Of a DNA stretch of 64,000 nucleotides, positions 1 to 9,380 are shown piece by piece. The notes beneath the pieces were generated by a model. It was not told where the DNA came from, did no database searches, and was given only the letters and a program-made list of their open reading frames with translations. Both the position numbers and the translations under genes were made by a program. The DNA is from Marinimicrobium sp038419845 (GTDB taxonomy: Bacteria; Pseudomonadota; Gammaproteobacteria; Pseudomonadales; Cellvibrionaceae), in assembly GCF_038419845.1 (NCBI RefSeq), contig NZ_JBCAQT010000011.1, positions 62,001 to 126,000 on the forward strand, in the 5' to 3' direction. Each line of letters starts with the position of its first letter. Positions within the stretch are counted from its first letter, which is position 1.

Positions 1-498
1 GCCTGTGCCGATGGGGGAACCCCAGGGCATCAATACCTCACAGCCCACATCCAGTAGCTTCTGGCAGACAATCAGATCGTCGGTGCAATAGGGCAGTACT
101 TTGAAACCCTCCTTGAGCAGAATCTCCGACGCTTCCACCAGGCCGAAGGGATCGGGCTGCAGATTGTAATCATCGCCCACCACTTCCAGTTTGATCCAGG
201 GCGTGTCGAACATCTCCCGCGACATCCGGGCGAGCGTGACCGCCTCTTTGACGGATTTGCAGCCCGCTGTATTGGGCAGCAATTTGCAGCCGCTGTCCTC
301 AATGTATTGCCAGAAAATATCGCCATCCCGGTTGCCCGGATTCTGTCGGCGCAGACCCAGCGTCACGATATTACAGCGGGACGCCTTGATGGCATCACGC
401 ATGATGGTGGGCGATTGATACAGGGCGGTGCCCAACAAAAAGCGGCTGTCAAAATGCTCACCATAGAGCGTGAGTTGATCGGGTGTTGCCTCGGCCAT
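1..498 (-). CDS. thiG: Thiazole synthase ThiG (partial, C-terminus beyond window)
   Basis: ThiG makes the thiazole phosphate ring of thiamine from deoxyxylulose 5-phosphate, dehydroglycine and sulfur carried by ThiS. The first 166 residues are visible; they read MAEATPDQLTLYGEHF and contain the family segments LLGTALYQSP, NTAGCKSVKEAV, IKLEVVGDD and MPWGSPIGT. The reading frame runs off the window at base 1, so the last roughly 90 residues are not seen. The ATG lies one base after the thiS stop codon, which implies translational coupling in a thiO-thiS-thiG operon. Family assignment is secure from sequence and context. Confidence 0.95.
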   Translation of the reverse strand, partial: MAEATPDQLTLYGEHFDSRFLLGTALYQSPTIMRDAIKASRCNIVTLGLRRQNPGNRDGDIFWQYIEDSGCKLLPNTAGCKSVKEAVTLARMSREMFDTPWIKLEVVGDDYNLQPDPFGLVEASEILLKEGFKVLPYCTDDLIVCQKLLDVGCEVLMPWGSPIGTG

Positions 499-499
499 A

Positions 500-712
500 T
501 CAGCCACCTCCCACGGGTTTGACGATGTCCAGTTGGTCGCGCTCTTTCAGGCGGGTCTCCCGGTAACGGGAGCGGGGCACAAACTCCCCATTGATGGCCA
601 CGGCAATTTTCTGCTCGCCGTAGTGCCACTGTTCGAGGGCGTCGCTCAATAACGTGTCCGGCTCCAGGGTGAACGGCTCATTGTTCAGACTGACGGAAAT
701 CACTGTGGACAT
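500..712 (-). CDS. thiS: Sulfur carrier protein ThiS
   Basis: This 70-residue ubiquitin-like protein carries sulfur as a C-terminal thiocarboxylate to ThiG during thiazole formation. It starts MSTVISVSLNNEPF, has the internal VAINGEFVPRS segment typical of ThiS, and ends in Gly-Gly-Gly; the final Gly-Gly is the adenylated and thiolated end in this family. The gene overlaps the end of thiO by 13 bases and is one base from thiG, so it is the middle gene of a tightly packed operon under the TPP riboswitch upstream of thiO. Confidence 0.95.
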   Translation of the reverse strand: MSTVISVSLNNEPFTLEPDTLLSDALEQWHYGEQKIAVAINGEFVPRSRYRETRLKERDQLDIVKPVGGG

Positions 713-1833
713 ACGGCCTCCGTCTCTTCTTCCGGGATGCTCCGGTTCAAAAATTCACTGAATGGTGGTTCGCTTGCGCCCTCAAGTCGGGCCAGTACAT
801 GCTCGACCACGGCGGGGGCCAGGAGGTAGCCGTGGCGAAAAAGACCGTTGGCGCTGATCATTCCCTCTGTCTGCACGACGTGCGGGTTGTTGTCCATGAA
901 CGCGGGGCGCAGATTCACGTCCTGCTCCAGAATGCGCGCTTCGGCGAAGGCCGGCGACAGGGTATAGAGGGCGCTGCCCAGCTCGAGCGAAGATTGCAGG
1001 GACATGGGCGAGCGATCCTCGCTCTCGATCTGTGTGGCGCCAATCACAAAGTGGTGTTCCGGCTTGGGCACGATGTACAGTTGATAGCGCGGATGCATCA
1101 GTCGCACCGGGCGTGAGAGTTTCACCTCGTCGGTCTGTACATGGAGCACTTCGCCGCGCACGCCGCGCAGACTAGCATGCCCGGGTTTGGCGCCCAGCCC
1201 CCGGCAGTCGATCACCCAGTCGAAGGTCTCTTTCCCCTCCTCGGTGGTGATTTTTCCGGGTGCGAGCTCCACCGCGCCGTGTGAGTGGCAGTGGCCGCCG
1301 AGGCGGCGGATTTCACCGAGCAGAGTGGGCAGTAGCCGCCGGTTGTCCAGGTGGCCTTCCTGCGCCATGACCAGCCCCTGCTGAAAAGCGGTGTTCAGGT
1401 CCGGTTCCAGTTGCTGGATGCCGCGCTGATCCAGCCATTGATAGTCGGCCTCGTTGCCCACAACGTGTTGCAGTTCCTGCTCAAATTGCCGCAGCTCGGT
1501 CTGATCCTGCGGGTGCGCCACCACCAGACTGCCTTTTTGCTGCCAGAGTGTTTCCCGGGTGGCGGTGTCGGGCAGCTGCTTTATCCAGGCGGGCCATTGC
1601 GACAACGCAAAAAGCCCCATGTCGTAAACGGGGCGCTCGGAGACGACGGCTTCGCTCAGGGGTGAAACCATGCCGGCGGCGGTCCAGGCGGCCGAGCGGG
1701 GCCGGTCCAGATCGCCCGCCTCAAACAGACTGACCCGGTGACCGCGCCGCAACAGTTGCCAGGCGAGCAGTCGCCCCAGCAGGCCGGCGCCGGCAATACC
1801 AATGTGATTGTGAATATTGTGAGTGGAGCCCAT
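700..1833 (-). CDS. thiO: Glycine oxidase ThiO
   Basis: ThiO is an FAD-dependent amine oxidase that converts glycine to dehydroglycine for thiazole synthesis in aerobic bacteria. The 377-residue protein has an N-terminal FAD-binding motif, IAGAGLLGRLLAWQLLRRGH at about residues 13-32, followed by FEAGD, and the DAO-fold segments AAGMVSPLSE, VIDCRGLGAK and the C-terminal ANGLFRHGYLLAP. It is the first gene of the thi operon and lies about 105 bases downstream of the TPP riboswitch on the same strand. Its 3' end overlaps thiS by 13 bases. Use of ThiO rather than ThiH indicates oxygen-dependent thiamine synthesis. Confidence 0.93.
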   Translation of the reverse strand: MGSTHNIHNHIGIAGAGLLGRLLAWQLLRRGHRVSLFEAGDLDRPRSAAWTAAGMVSPLSEAVVSERPVYDMGLFALSQWPAWIKQLPDTATRETLWQQKGSLVVAHPQDQTELRQFEQELQHVVGNEADYQWLDQRGIQQLEPDLNTAFQQGLVMAQEGHLDNRRLLPTLLGEIRRLGGHCHSHGAVELAPGKITTEEGKETFDWVIDCRGLGAKPGHASLRGVRGEVLHVQTDEVKLSRPVRLMHPRYQLYIVPKPEHHFVIGATQIESEDRSPMSLQSSLELGSALYTLSPAFAEARILEQDVNLRPAFMDNNPHVVQTEGMISANGLFRHGYLLAPAVVEHVLARLEGASEPPFSEFLNRSIPEEETEAVCPQ

Positions 1834-1937
1834 ATGACCTCATGCATCCGCAGGCATCTACTGACGACATCGACGGCCGAGTAGTGCGATGGTGAGATCA
1901 GGACAGCGAGCAGGGAAGGGGCCGGGTGTGGCCGGGT

Positions 1938-2040
1938 GACCTTGTTTCCTCCGCAGGCATCAACCTGATCAGGTTCAACGGGTTCGGCCGTACCGATCTC
2001 AGCCTCCGAACAGAGCATTCACTCCGCCAAGGCACCCCGA
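1938..2040 (-). promoter_or_regulatory. TPP (thiamine pyrophosphate) riboswitch
   Basis: Read on the minus strand, the element contains the classical THI-box segments CTGAGATCGGTACGG, ACCCGTTGAACCTGATCAGG and TTGATGCCTGCGGAGG in the right order. It sits upstream of thiO in the same direction, as expected for feedback control of thiamine synthesis by TPP. No obvious intrinsic terminator follows it within the 105-base gap, so control of translation initiation is plausible (inference). Confidence 0.95.
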
Positions 2041-2061
2041 CAAGAAGCCCGTAATATAACA

Positions 2062-2138
2062 ACGCCCATGCAAAATGTCACCTGTCAGGAGCATGGGCGT
2101 AGGGCACGATAAGCGACAGCGCATCTGCCGCAACACAA
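2062..2138. repeat. Hairpin plus degenerate half of the dispersed repeat
   Basis: A 9-base inverted repeat (ACGCCCATG at 2062-2070 and CATGGGCGT at 2092-2100) runs directly into a degraded copy, about 2099-2138, of the right half of the repeat seen at 2521-2600 and 27211-27291. Shared words are GTAGGGC, ATAAGCG, GCGCAT and CCGCAAC. It lies in the 402-base gap between thiO and the SelT/W/H-like gene; apart from the riboswitch I see nothing else there. Confidence 0.55.
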
Positions 2139-2235
2139 CGCGATGTAGAGCCCAATGTATTAACATGCCAACCCACTATGATTTACGCTAACCCCAATCC
2201 TTCAACTCAATTTGCAAAAAACCGGGAGCCCAACA

Positions 2236-2511
2236 ATGCCCACCCCGAGAATCGAAATCGAATACTGCACCCAATGCCGCTGGCTGTTGCGTGCCGCCTG
2301 GCTGGCGCAGGAGCTGTTGACCACGTTTGACGGTGAGCTGGGCGAGGTGGCCCTGGTGCCGGGCACGGGCGGGATATTCGAGATCCGGTGCGACGGGGAA
2401 TTATTGTATTCACGCAAAGAGGAGGGCCGGTTTCCCGAAGCCAAGGAAGTGAAACAGTTGGTGCGGGATCGGGTGTCGCCGGATAGGGATCTTGGGCATA
2501 GTGATCGGTAG
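2236..2511 (+). CDS. SelT/SelW/SelH-family (Rdx) thioredoxin-like protein
   Basis: This 91-residue protein begins MPTPRIEIEYCTQCRWLLRA and carries a CxxC motif (Cys11 and Cys14) directly after the first strand, the position of the CxxU/CxxC redox motif in SelT/SelW/SelH proteins. The segment GTGGIFEIRCDGELLYSRK followed by GRFPEAKEVKQLVRD also fits the Rdx family. The likely role is thiol redox chemistry in the cytoplasm; substrates are unknown. An in-frame ATG exists eight codons upstream, but the start at 2236 gives the usual length of the family. It stands alone between the thi operon and xseA and is followed at once by a dispersed palindromic repeat. Confidence 0.8.
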   Translation: MPTPRIEIEYCTQCRWLLRAAWLAQELLTTFDGELGEVALVPGTGGIFEIRCDGELLYSRKEEGRFPEAKEVKQLVRDRVSPDRDLGHSDR

Positions 2512-2520
2512 GGTGGAGAT

Positions 2521-2600
2521 GGCGGATGCGCTTACAGCTTATCCGCCCTACGGATAGCACGGAGGCTGCGTAGGGCGGATAAGCGTCAAGCGCATCCGCC
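2521..2600. repeat. Dispersed palindromic repeat, copy 1 (REP/BIME-like)
   Basis: The element has the outer arms GGCGGATGCGC and GCGCATCCGCC and the inner arms CTTATCCGCCCTACG and GTAGGGCGGATAAGC, so it can fold into a long imperfect hairpin. The same arrangement recurs at 27211-27291 with a different central loop. Both copies begin within about 25 bases of a stop codon. Their form resembles REP/BIME elements mobilised by RAYT transposases, but no such transposase is present in this window. Confidence 0.85.
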
Positions 2601-2621
2601 ACAACCCAACCCAATGCCACC

Positions 2622-3977
2622 TCAAGGCTTCACCTTCTCCACCCGACTCACAACCTCCCCCTTTGCCAACCGGGTGGTCATGCTGTCCCCCGGCTGCAAC
2701 TGCTCCGCGGTGCGCACCACCTGGCCCGACTCGTCGCTCACAATCGCGTAACCGCGCTCCAGGGTGCTGAGCGGGCTGACGCTGTGGAGCATCCGCCCGG
2801 CCTCGCTCAGGCGCTGGCGTTTGGTTTTCAGCTGCTGTTGCATCTGCCGGTCGAGCCGGGTGCGCAACTGGTCAATGCGCTGGCGCCACTGGCGCACCAG
2901 GGGGGCGGGGTTGTGAGCTCGGTGACGCAGGGTCAGGTTCTGGAGCCGGTGCTGTTGACGGGTCAATTGCTGTTGAATGGCCCGCCCGAGACGCAGCTCC
3001 AGGCCGTCCAGGCGCTGGCTCTGTTGTTGCAGACGCTCCCCGGGGTGGCGCAGACGCTTGCTCAGATGCTGCAGGTGGTGTTTTTCGGCCAGCAGGCGCC
3101 GGCTCATGGTATGGCTCAGGCGCTGGGCGTAGGCGCGGAACTGCTGTTGCCATTCGCTGGCGTCGGGTACCACCAGTTCGGCGGCGGCCGAGGGGGTGGG
3201 CGCGCGCAGATCGGCCACGAAGTCGCTGATGGTGACATCCACCTCGTGCCCCACCGCACTCACCACCGGTAGCTCGCTGGCGAAAATCGCCCGGGCCACG
3301 GCCTCCTCGTTGAAGGGCCAGAGGTCCTCCAGCGAGCCCCCTCCGCGCCCGAGAATCAGTACGTCGAACAGTCCGGCCCGGTTGGCCAGCGCCAGCGCTC
3401 GCACAATGGCGGGTGCCGCCTCCTTGCCCTGGACCGGCACCGGGATGACGGTGACCGGGATACTCGGAAAGCGGCGCTTGAGCACGGTGAGAATATCCCG
3501 CACGGCGGCACCGGTCGGGGAGGTGATCACGCCGATATGGCGGGGCAGCGAGGGAAGGGCGCGCTTGTGCGCCGGGTCAAACAGGCCCTCACGCGAGAGC
3601 TTGAGCTTGAGCTCGTCGAAGGCGCGCTGCAGCGCCCCGTGGCCGGCCTCCTCCATATGTTCGGCAATCAGCTGGTACTCGCCCCGGTTCTCGTACAGGC
3701 TCACACGGGCGCGGATCAGCACCTGCTGGCCCTGCTGGGGCGCAAAATTCACCCGCTGGTTCCGGCCCTTGAACATGGCGCAGCGCACCTGGGCACGGTC
3801 GTCCTTCAGGGTGAAATACCAGTGGCCAGAGGAGGGGCGGGCGATATTGGAAATCTCCCCCTCCACCCAGATCAGGGGCAGGTGGGTTTCCAGCAGCTGT
3901 TTGGCCCGGCGGTTCAGCTGGCTGACGGAGAAAACCTCGCGCTCGGAGGTCGTGTGGGGCGCTTCAAAATCAAACAT
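2622..3977 (-). CDS. xseA: Exodeoxyribonuclease VII large subunit
   Basis: XseA is the catalytic subunit of exonuclease VII, which trims single-stranded DNA ends with XseB. The 451-residue protein (E. coli 456) has an N-terminal OB-fold (segments LPLIWVEGEISNIARPSSGH and WYFTLKDDRAQVRCAMF), the central catalytic part with GVITSPTGAAVRDIL and LILGRGGGSLEDLWPFNEE, a long basic coiled-coil region around residues 260-380, and the C-terminal ERGYAIV segment. I chose the ATG at 3977 (MFDFEAP); an in-frame ATG six codons earlier lacks support. It is divergent from guaB, separated by about 185 bases. No xseB is visible in the window. Confidence 0.95.
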   Translation of the reverse strand: MFDFEAPHTTSEREVFSVSQLNRRAKQLLETHLPLIWVEGEISNIARPSSGHWYFTLKDDRAQVRCAMFKGRNQRVNFAPQQGQQVLIRARVSLYENRGEYQLIAEHMEEAGHGALQRAFDELKLKLSREGLFDPAHKRALPSLPRHIGVITSPTGAAVRDILTVLKRRFPSIPVTVIPVPVQGKEAAPAIVRALALANRAGLFDVLILGRGGGSLEDLWPFNEEAVARAIFASELPVVSAVGHEVDVTISDFVADLRAPTPSAAAELVVPDASEWQQQFRAYAQRLSHTMSRRLLAEKHHLQHLSKRLRHPGERLQQQSQRLDGLELRLGRAIQQQLTRQQHRLQNLTLRHRAHNPAPLVRQWRQRIDQLRTRLDRQMQQQLKTKRQRLSEAGRMLHSVSPLSTLERGYAIVSDESGQVVRTAEQLQPGDSMTTRLAKGEVVSRVEKVKP

Positions 3978-4105
3978 GGCGGCATTATATAACAAAGGGC
4001 CCGCCGAATAATCGTCTGATCATGACCTGGTGGTGACTTTATAGCGTCATTGAACTTCGAGACACTGGCAAACGTACCTATGGCGTGAGCGCGCAAGGTT
4101 TCTGG

Positions 4106-4134
4106 TTTACCCAAAAGCCAATGAACGTTATAAT
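4106..4134 (+). promoter_or_regulatory. Candidate sigma-70 promoter of guaB
   Basis: A perfect -10 box TATAAT (4129-4134) lies 17 bases after TTTACC (4106-4111), a fair -35 match. It is 30 bases upstream of the chosen guaB start. The site is predicted only from spacing and sequence. Confidence 0.55.
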
Positions 4135-4163
4135 TGATGGTTTATCTGATCAAGGTTGGATGT

Positions 4164-5636
<1,473 letters not shown>

Positions 5637-5704
5637 ACACAATGAGATAACGGCGGGTCCAACCGGTACTATTGGTGGTACCCGCTCCGAACCAAGGTCC
5701 GCTG

Positions 5705-5798
5705 CGGGGTAACCCCATTGAAGACTGTCGAAGGCATGGATGCCGCCGACAAGCCCCCAGGGACGGGTTCACGGCGTGTCTTCAATGGGGTTACCCCG
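5705..5798. repeat. Large inverted repeat between guaB and guaA
   Basis: Two perfect 21-base arms lie at 5705-5725 (beginning CGGGGTAACCCCATTGAAG) and 5778-5798, separated by a 52-base loop. The arms contain the smaller palindrome GGGGTAACCCC, and the loop holds GGCATGGATGCC and CCCCCAGGGACGGG, so nested hairpins are possible. There is no U-tract after the outer arm. It fills most of the 253-base guaB-guaA gap; I see no ORF there. Confidence 0.85.
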
Positions 5799-5889
5799 TA
5801 GGGGACCGGCTACAAAGCACCAAAGCTGAAGACTAAACGACAACCCTGTACCCCCGACTGATCACGTAAGCCCAAACACCAGAGCCCCC

Positions 5890-7470
5890 ATGACCCAACA
5901 AAACATTCACGCCCAACGCATCCTGATCTTAGACTTCGGTTCCCAATACACCCAGCTCATCGCCCGACGCGTGCGCGAAATCGGCGTCTTCTCCGAAATC
6001 CGCGCCTTCGACATGACCGACGACGAAATCCGGGACTACAACCCCAGCGGCATCATCCTCGCCGGTGGCCCCGAATCCGTCCCCAACGAAGGCTCCCCGC
6101 GCGCCCCACAGGCCGTCTTCGACCAGGGCGTCCCCGTACTCGGCATCTGCTACGGCATGCAGACCATGGCCGAGCAGCTGGGCGGTACCGTGCAAGGCTC
6201 CAAAGTCCAGGAATTCGGCTACGCCCAGGTGCGCGTTCAGGGCGAAAGCTCCCTGCTGCACGACATCAAAGACCACCTGGACAACAACGGCGAACCGCTG
6301 CTGGACGTCTGGATGAGCCACGGCGACAAAGTCATCAAACTGCCGCCCAACTTCGAAATCATGGCCTCCACTCCGTCCTGCCCCATCGCCGGCATGTACT
6401 GGGAAGAGAAAAAATTCTACGGTCTGCAATTCCACCCGGAAGTCACCCACACCCTCCAGGGCAAGCGCATCTTCGAACACTTCATCTTCGAGCTGTGCGG
6501 CTGTGACGTCCTCTGGACCCCGGCCAACATCGTCGACGATGCCATCGAGAAAGTGCGCGAACAGGTCGGCAAGGAAAAAGTGCTGCTGGGTCTGTCCGGC
6601 GGCGTCGACTCCTCCGTCGTGGCCGCACTGCTGCACAAAGCCATCGGTGACCAGCTGACCTGTGTGTTTGTCGACAACGGCCTGCTGCGCAAGCACGAAG
6701 GCGACCAGGTCATGGACATGTTTGCCCGCAACATGGGCGTCAAGGTCATTCGCGTGGACGCGGAAGACCTGTTCCTGGGCAAGCTCGAAGGCGAGGCCGA
6801 CCCGGAAGCCAAGCGCAAAATCATCGGCAACACCTTCATCGACGTGTTCGATGATGAAGCCACCAAACTGCAGGACGTCAACTGGCTGGCCCAGGGCACC
6901 ATCTATCCGGACGTGATCGAGTCCGCCGCTGCCAAGACCGGCAAGGCCCATGTGATCAAATCCCACCACAACGTGGGCGGCCTGCCCGAAACCATGAAAA
7001 TGAAACTGGTGGAGCCGCTGCGCGAACTGTTCAAGGACGAAGTGCGTAAAATCGGACTGGAACTGGGTCTGCCCTACGACATGGTCTACCGCCACCCCTT
7101 CCCGGGGCCGGGCCTGGGCGTGCGCATCCTGGGCGAAGTCAAAAAAGACTACGCCGATATCCTGCGCGAAGCCGACGCCATTTTTATTGAAGAGCTGCAC
7201 AACGCCGACTGGTACCACAAAACCAGCCAGGCCTTCGCGGTCTTCCTGCCGGTCAAATCGGTCGGTGTTGTCGGCGATGGCCGTCGCTACGAGTGGGTCA
7301 TTGCGCTGCGCGCGGTGGAAACCATCGACTTCATGACGGCCCGTTGGGCGCATCTGCCCTACGAGCTGCTGGAGAAAGTCTCCAACCGCATCATCAATGA
7401 AATTTCCGGCGTCTCCCGGGTAACGTACGACGTGTCGAGCAAGCCGCCCGCCACGATTGAGTGGGAATAG
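5890..7470 (+). CDS. guaA: GMP synthase (glutamine-hydrolysing) GuaA
   Basis: GuaA aminates XMP to GMP with glutamine and ATP. The 526-residue protein (E. coli 525) has an N-terminal class I amidotransferase domain with the nucleophile Cys87 in GICYGMQTMAEQLGG and the LQFHPEVTHT His/Glu pair, then the ATP-pyrophosphatase domain with the PP-loop LLGLSGGVDSSVVAALLH, and the C-terminal dimerisation domain with RHPFPGPGLGVRILGEV. It completes the guaB-guaA pathway in the same direction. A YebC-family gene follows 48 bases later, where many related bacteria have another gene. Confidence 0.97.
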   Translation: MTQQNIHAQRILILDFGSQYTQLIARRVREIGVFSEIRAFDMTDDEIRDYNPSGIILAGGPESVPNEGSPRAPQAVFDQGVPVLGICYGMQTMAEQLGGTVQGSKVQEFGYAQVRVQGESSLLHDIKDHLDNNGEPLLDVWMSHGDKVIKLPPNFEIMASTPSCPIAGMYWEEKKFYGLQFHPEVTHTLQGKRIFEHFIFELCGCDVLWTPANIVDDAIEKVREQVGKEKVLLGLSGGVDSSVVAALLHKAIGDQLTCVFVDNGLLRKHEGDQVMDMFARNMGVKVIRVDAEDLFLGKLEGEADPEAKRKIIGNTFIDVFDDEATKLQDVNWLAQGTIYPDVIESAAAKTGKAHVIKSHHNVGGLPETMKMKLVEPLRELFKDEVRKIGLELGLPYDMVYRHPFPGPGLGVRILGEVKKDYADILREADAIFIEELHNADWYHKTSQAFAVFLPVKSVGVVGDGRRYEWVIALRAVETIDFMTARWAHLPYELLEKVSNRIINEISGVSRVTYDVSSKPPATIEWE

Positions 7471-7518
7471 GCTGTCCATTGACAGCCGTTTATTGATCAA
7501 CCAACCCGGAATTCACCC

Positions 7519-8235
7519 ATGGGCAGAGCCTACCAGAACCGCAAAGAATCCATGTCCAAGACCTCGGACATGAAAGCGAAGATTTACAGTCGTTACAGCC
7601 GTGAAATCTATATGAGTGCCAAATCCGGCGGCACTGAGCCGGCCGGTAACCTGGCATTGGCGTCCCTGCTGGAGCGGGCAAAGAAAGAGCAGGTGCCCGG
7701 TCATGTGATTGACAAGGCGATCGCCAAGGCGGCCGGTGGCGGTGGAGAAGACTTTGCGGTGGCGCGTTACGAGGGCTTTGGGCCGGGCAATACCATGATC
7801 ATTGTCGACTGCCTGACCGACAACCCGAACCGGACCTTCGGTGATGTCCGCACCTGTTTTAACAAGGTAAAAGCCAAGTTGGGTGCTTCGGGCGCGGTCA
7901 CTCACCTGTTCGATCACAACGCGATTTTCAGCTTTTCCGGGTCGGATGAGGATGCTGTGCTGGAAGCTCTGGCTGAAGCGGATGTCGATGTCACCGATAT
8001 TGAGGCTGAAGACGGTGTGATCACCGTGTTTGCTCCGCATACCGAATACGCCAAGACGCGCAACGCGCTCAAAGATGCCTTCGAAGGGATTGAGTTTGAA
8101 ATCGAGGACATTCAGTTTGTACCCCAGATGACCACGGCGATTGATGGCGAGGATGTCGAACAGTTCGAGAAGATGCTCGAACTGCTGAACTTTCTGGACG
8201 ACGTCCAGCAGGTTTACCACAACGCCGAATACTGA
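7519..8235 (+). CDS. YebC/PmpR (TACO1) family protein
   Basis: The 238-residue protein has the family start MGRAYQNRKESMSKTSDMKA, then KIYSRYSREIYMSAKSGG, the central HVIDKAIAKAAGGGGEDF and GFGPGNTMIIVDCLTDNPNR segments, and ends in LLNFLDDVQQVYHNAEY. Members bind DNA or act on translating ribosomes; recent work on the family links them to relief of ribosome stalling at proline-type motifs, older work to transcriptional control. The N-terminus and internal spacing resemble the YeeN-type subgroup more than E. coli YebC (my judgement). It follows guaA by 48 bases and may be cotranscribed. Confidence 0.88.
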   Translation: MGRAYQNRKESMSKTSDMKAKIYSRYSREIYMSAKSGGTEPAGNLALASLLERAKKEQVPGHVIDKAIAKAAGGGGEDFAVARYEGFGPGNTMIIVDCLTDNPNRTFGDVRTCFNKVKAKLGASGAVTHLFDHNAIFSFSGSDEDAVLEALAEADVDVTDIEAEDGVITVFAPHTEYAKTRNALKDAFEGIEFEIEDIQFVPQMTTAIDGEDVEQFEKMLELLNFLDDVQQVYHNAEY

Positions 8236-8303
8236 CCGTACCCGCAAGAACAGTGAGCTCGTGACTCTGAGATGAGTGCGCATACCGTTTAGGGAGATGG
8301 ACT

Positions 8304-9380
8304 TTGTTTAAAACGAAAATCAACCCGCTCTGGATAGCGGCCGGCCTGGTCGTTTTGTTGATTCTCTGGCTGGCGTCAGGCGATGTGCTGCAGGCGCCGG
8401 ACGAAGCACCCGAAGCGACCGAGCCGACGGCAACGACGCCTGACCGGGTTCAGGTGCGTGAATTTCAGGCGCAGACGCATCAGGCCCGGTTACCGGTGCA
8501 GGGACAGATTGAGGCCTGGCAAGAGGTCGAGATACTCGCCCGGGTGGGCGGTGAAGTCCTGGCGCTGCCGGTGGAGCAGGGCACGCTGGTCGAGAAGGGC
8601 CGTGTCCTGGTGCGGCTCGATGCCGAGGACCGCCGCGCCCGGGTGAAGCAACTGGAAGCGGACCTCGCGCTGGTGGACGCCGAGGTCGAGGCCTCAGAGA
8701 AGCTTCGGGCCCGGGACCTCAACTCGCAGATCGAGCAGCTCAGCGCCGTTGCCGAACAGGCCCGGGTACGGGCCGAGCTGGAAGCGGCACAACTGGCGTT
8801 GCGCTACACCGAGCCCCAAGCGCCCTTTGACGGTATCTTTGATCGGCGCTTTGTCGATGAGGGAGACTATGCCCAGCCGGGCCAGACGCTGCTTCGCCTT
8901 GTTGATATTTCCCGGCTGCGGGTCAGCGCCCAGGTTTCCCAGCAGGACGTTCATAAGCTTGAGGCCGGCTACCCCGCCACCGTCACGTTACTTGATAACA
9001 GCCAACTCCAGGGCGAGTTGACCTACATTGCCGCCGTGGCGGACCCTGAAACCCGCAGTTACTACGTCGAGATCCAGGTCGATAATCCCGATCGGCGCCG
9101 TATCGCCGGCGGCAGTGCCAGCATCCAGATACAGCTCGCCGATGCGCAGGCGCATCATATTCCCCTCTCTCTGCTCTCGCTCGATGGTGACGGCCGGATG
9201 GTCGTCCGTTACGTGGATGACGAGCAACGGGTGCGCGAGCAGCCGGTTCAACTGCTGAGCGCCAATCGCGAGGGTGCCTGGGTAACCGGGCTGCCCGAGC
9301 GGATCGACCTGATCACCCAGGGCGCCGGCTTTGTCGAGCCGGGACAGGAAGTGGAAGTGGTCCGGGCCGGGGGCGAGTGA
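8304..9380 (+). CDS. RND efflux periplasmic adaptor (membrane fusion protein)
   Basis: This 358-residue adaptor would link an inner-membrane RND pump to an outer-membrane channel. It has one N-terminal transmembrane anchor (about residues 7-25), a lipoyl/barrel-sandwich half with PVQGQIEAWQEVEILARVGG and LPVEQGTLVEKGRVLVRLD, a coiled-coil hairpin of about 60 residues, and the second half with YTEPQAPFDGIFDRRFVDEG, followed by beta-barrel segments. Translation appears to begin at a TTG codon eight bases after the ribosome-binding site AGGGAG. The stop codon overlaps the ATG of the pump gene by one base, so the two are coupled. No outer-membrane factor gene lies nearby. Confidence 0.88.
   Translation: MFKTKINPLWIAAGLVVLLILWLASGDVLQAPDEAPEATEPTATTPDRVQVREFQAQTHQARLPVQGQIEAWQEVEILARVGGEVLALPVEQGTLVEKGRVLVRLDAEDRRARVKQLEADLALVDAEVEASEKLRARDLNSQIEQLSAVAEQARVRAELEAAQLALRYTEPQAPFDGIFDRRFVDEGDYAQPGQTLLRLVDISRLRVSAQVSQQDVHKLEAGYPATVTLLDNSQLQGELTYIAAVADPETRSYYVEIQVDNPDRRRIAGGSASIQIQLADAQAHHIPLSLLSLDGDGRMVVRYVDDEQRVREQPVQLLSANREGAWVTGLPERIDLITQGAGFVEPGQEVEVVRAGGE

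Noticed and set aside
4068..4074. GCAAACG upstream of guaB as a PurR-operator half
   Set aside because: Only half of the palindrome is present and it lies far from the predicted promoter core.
5929..7500. A 523-codon open frame antisense to guaA
   Set aside because: It mirrors guaA codon by codon, is rich in His, Val, Phe and Asp as expected for an antisense shadow, and has no family motif.
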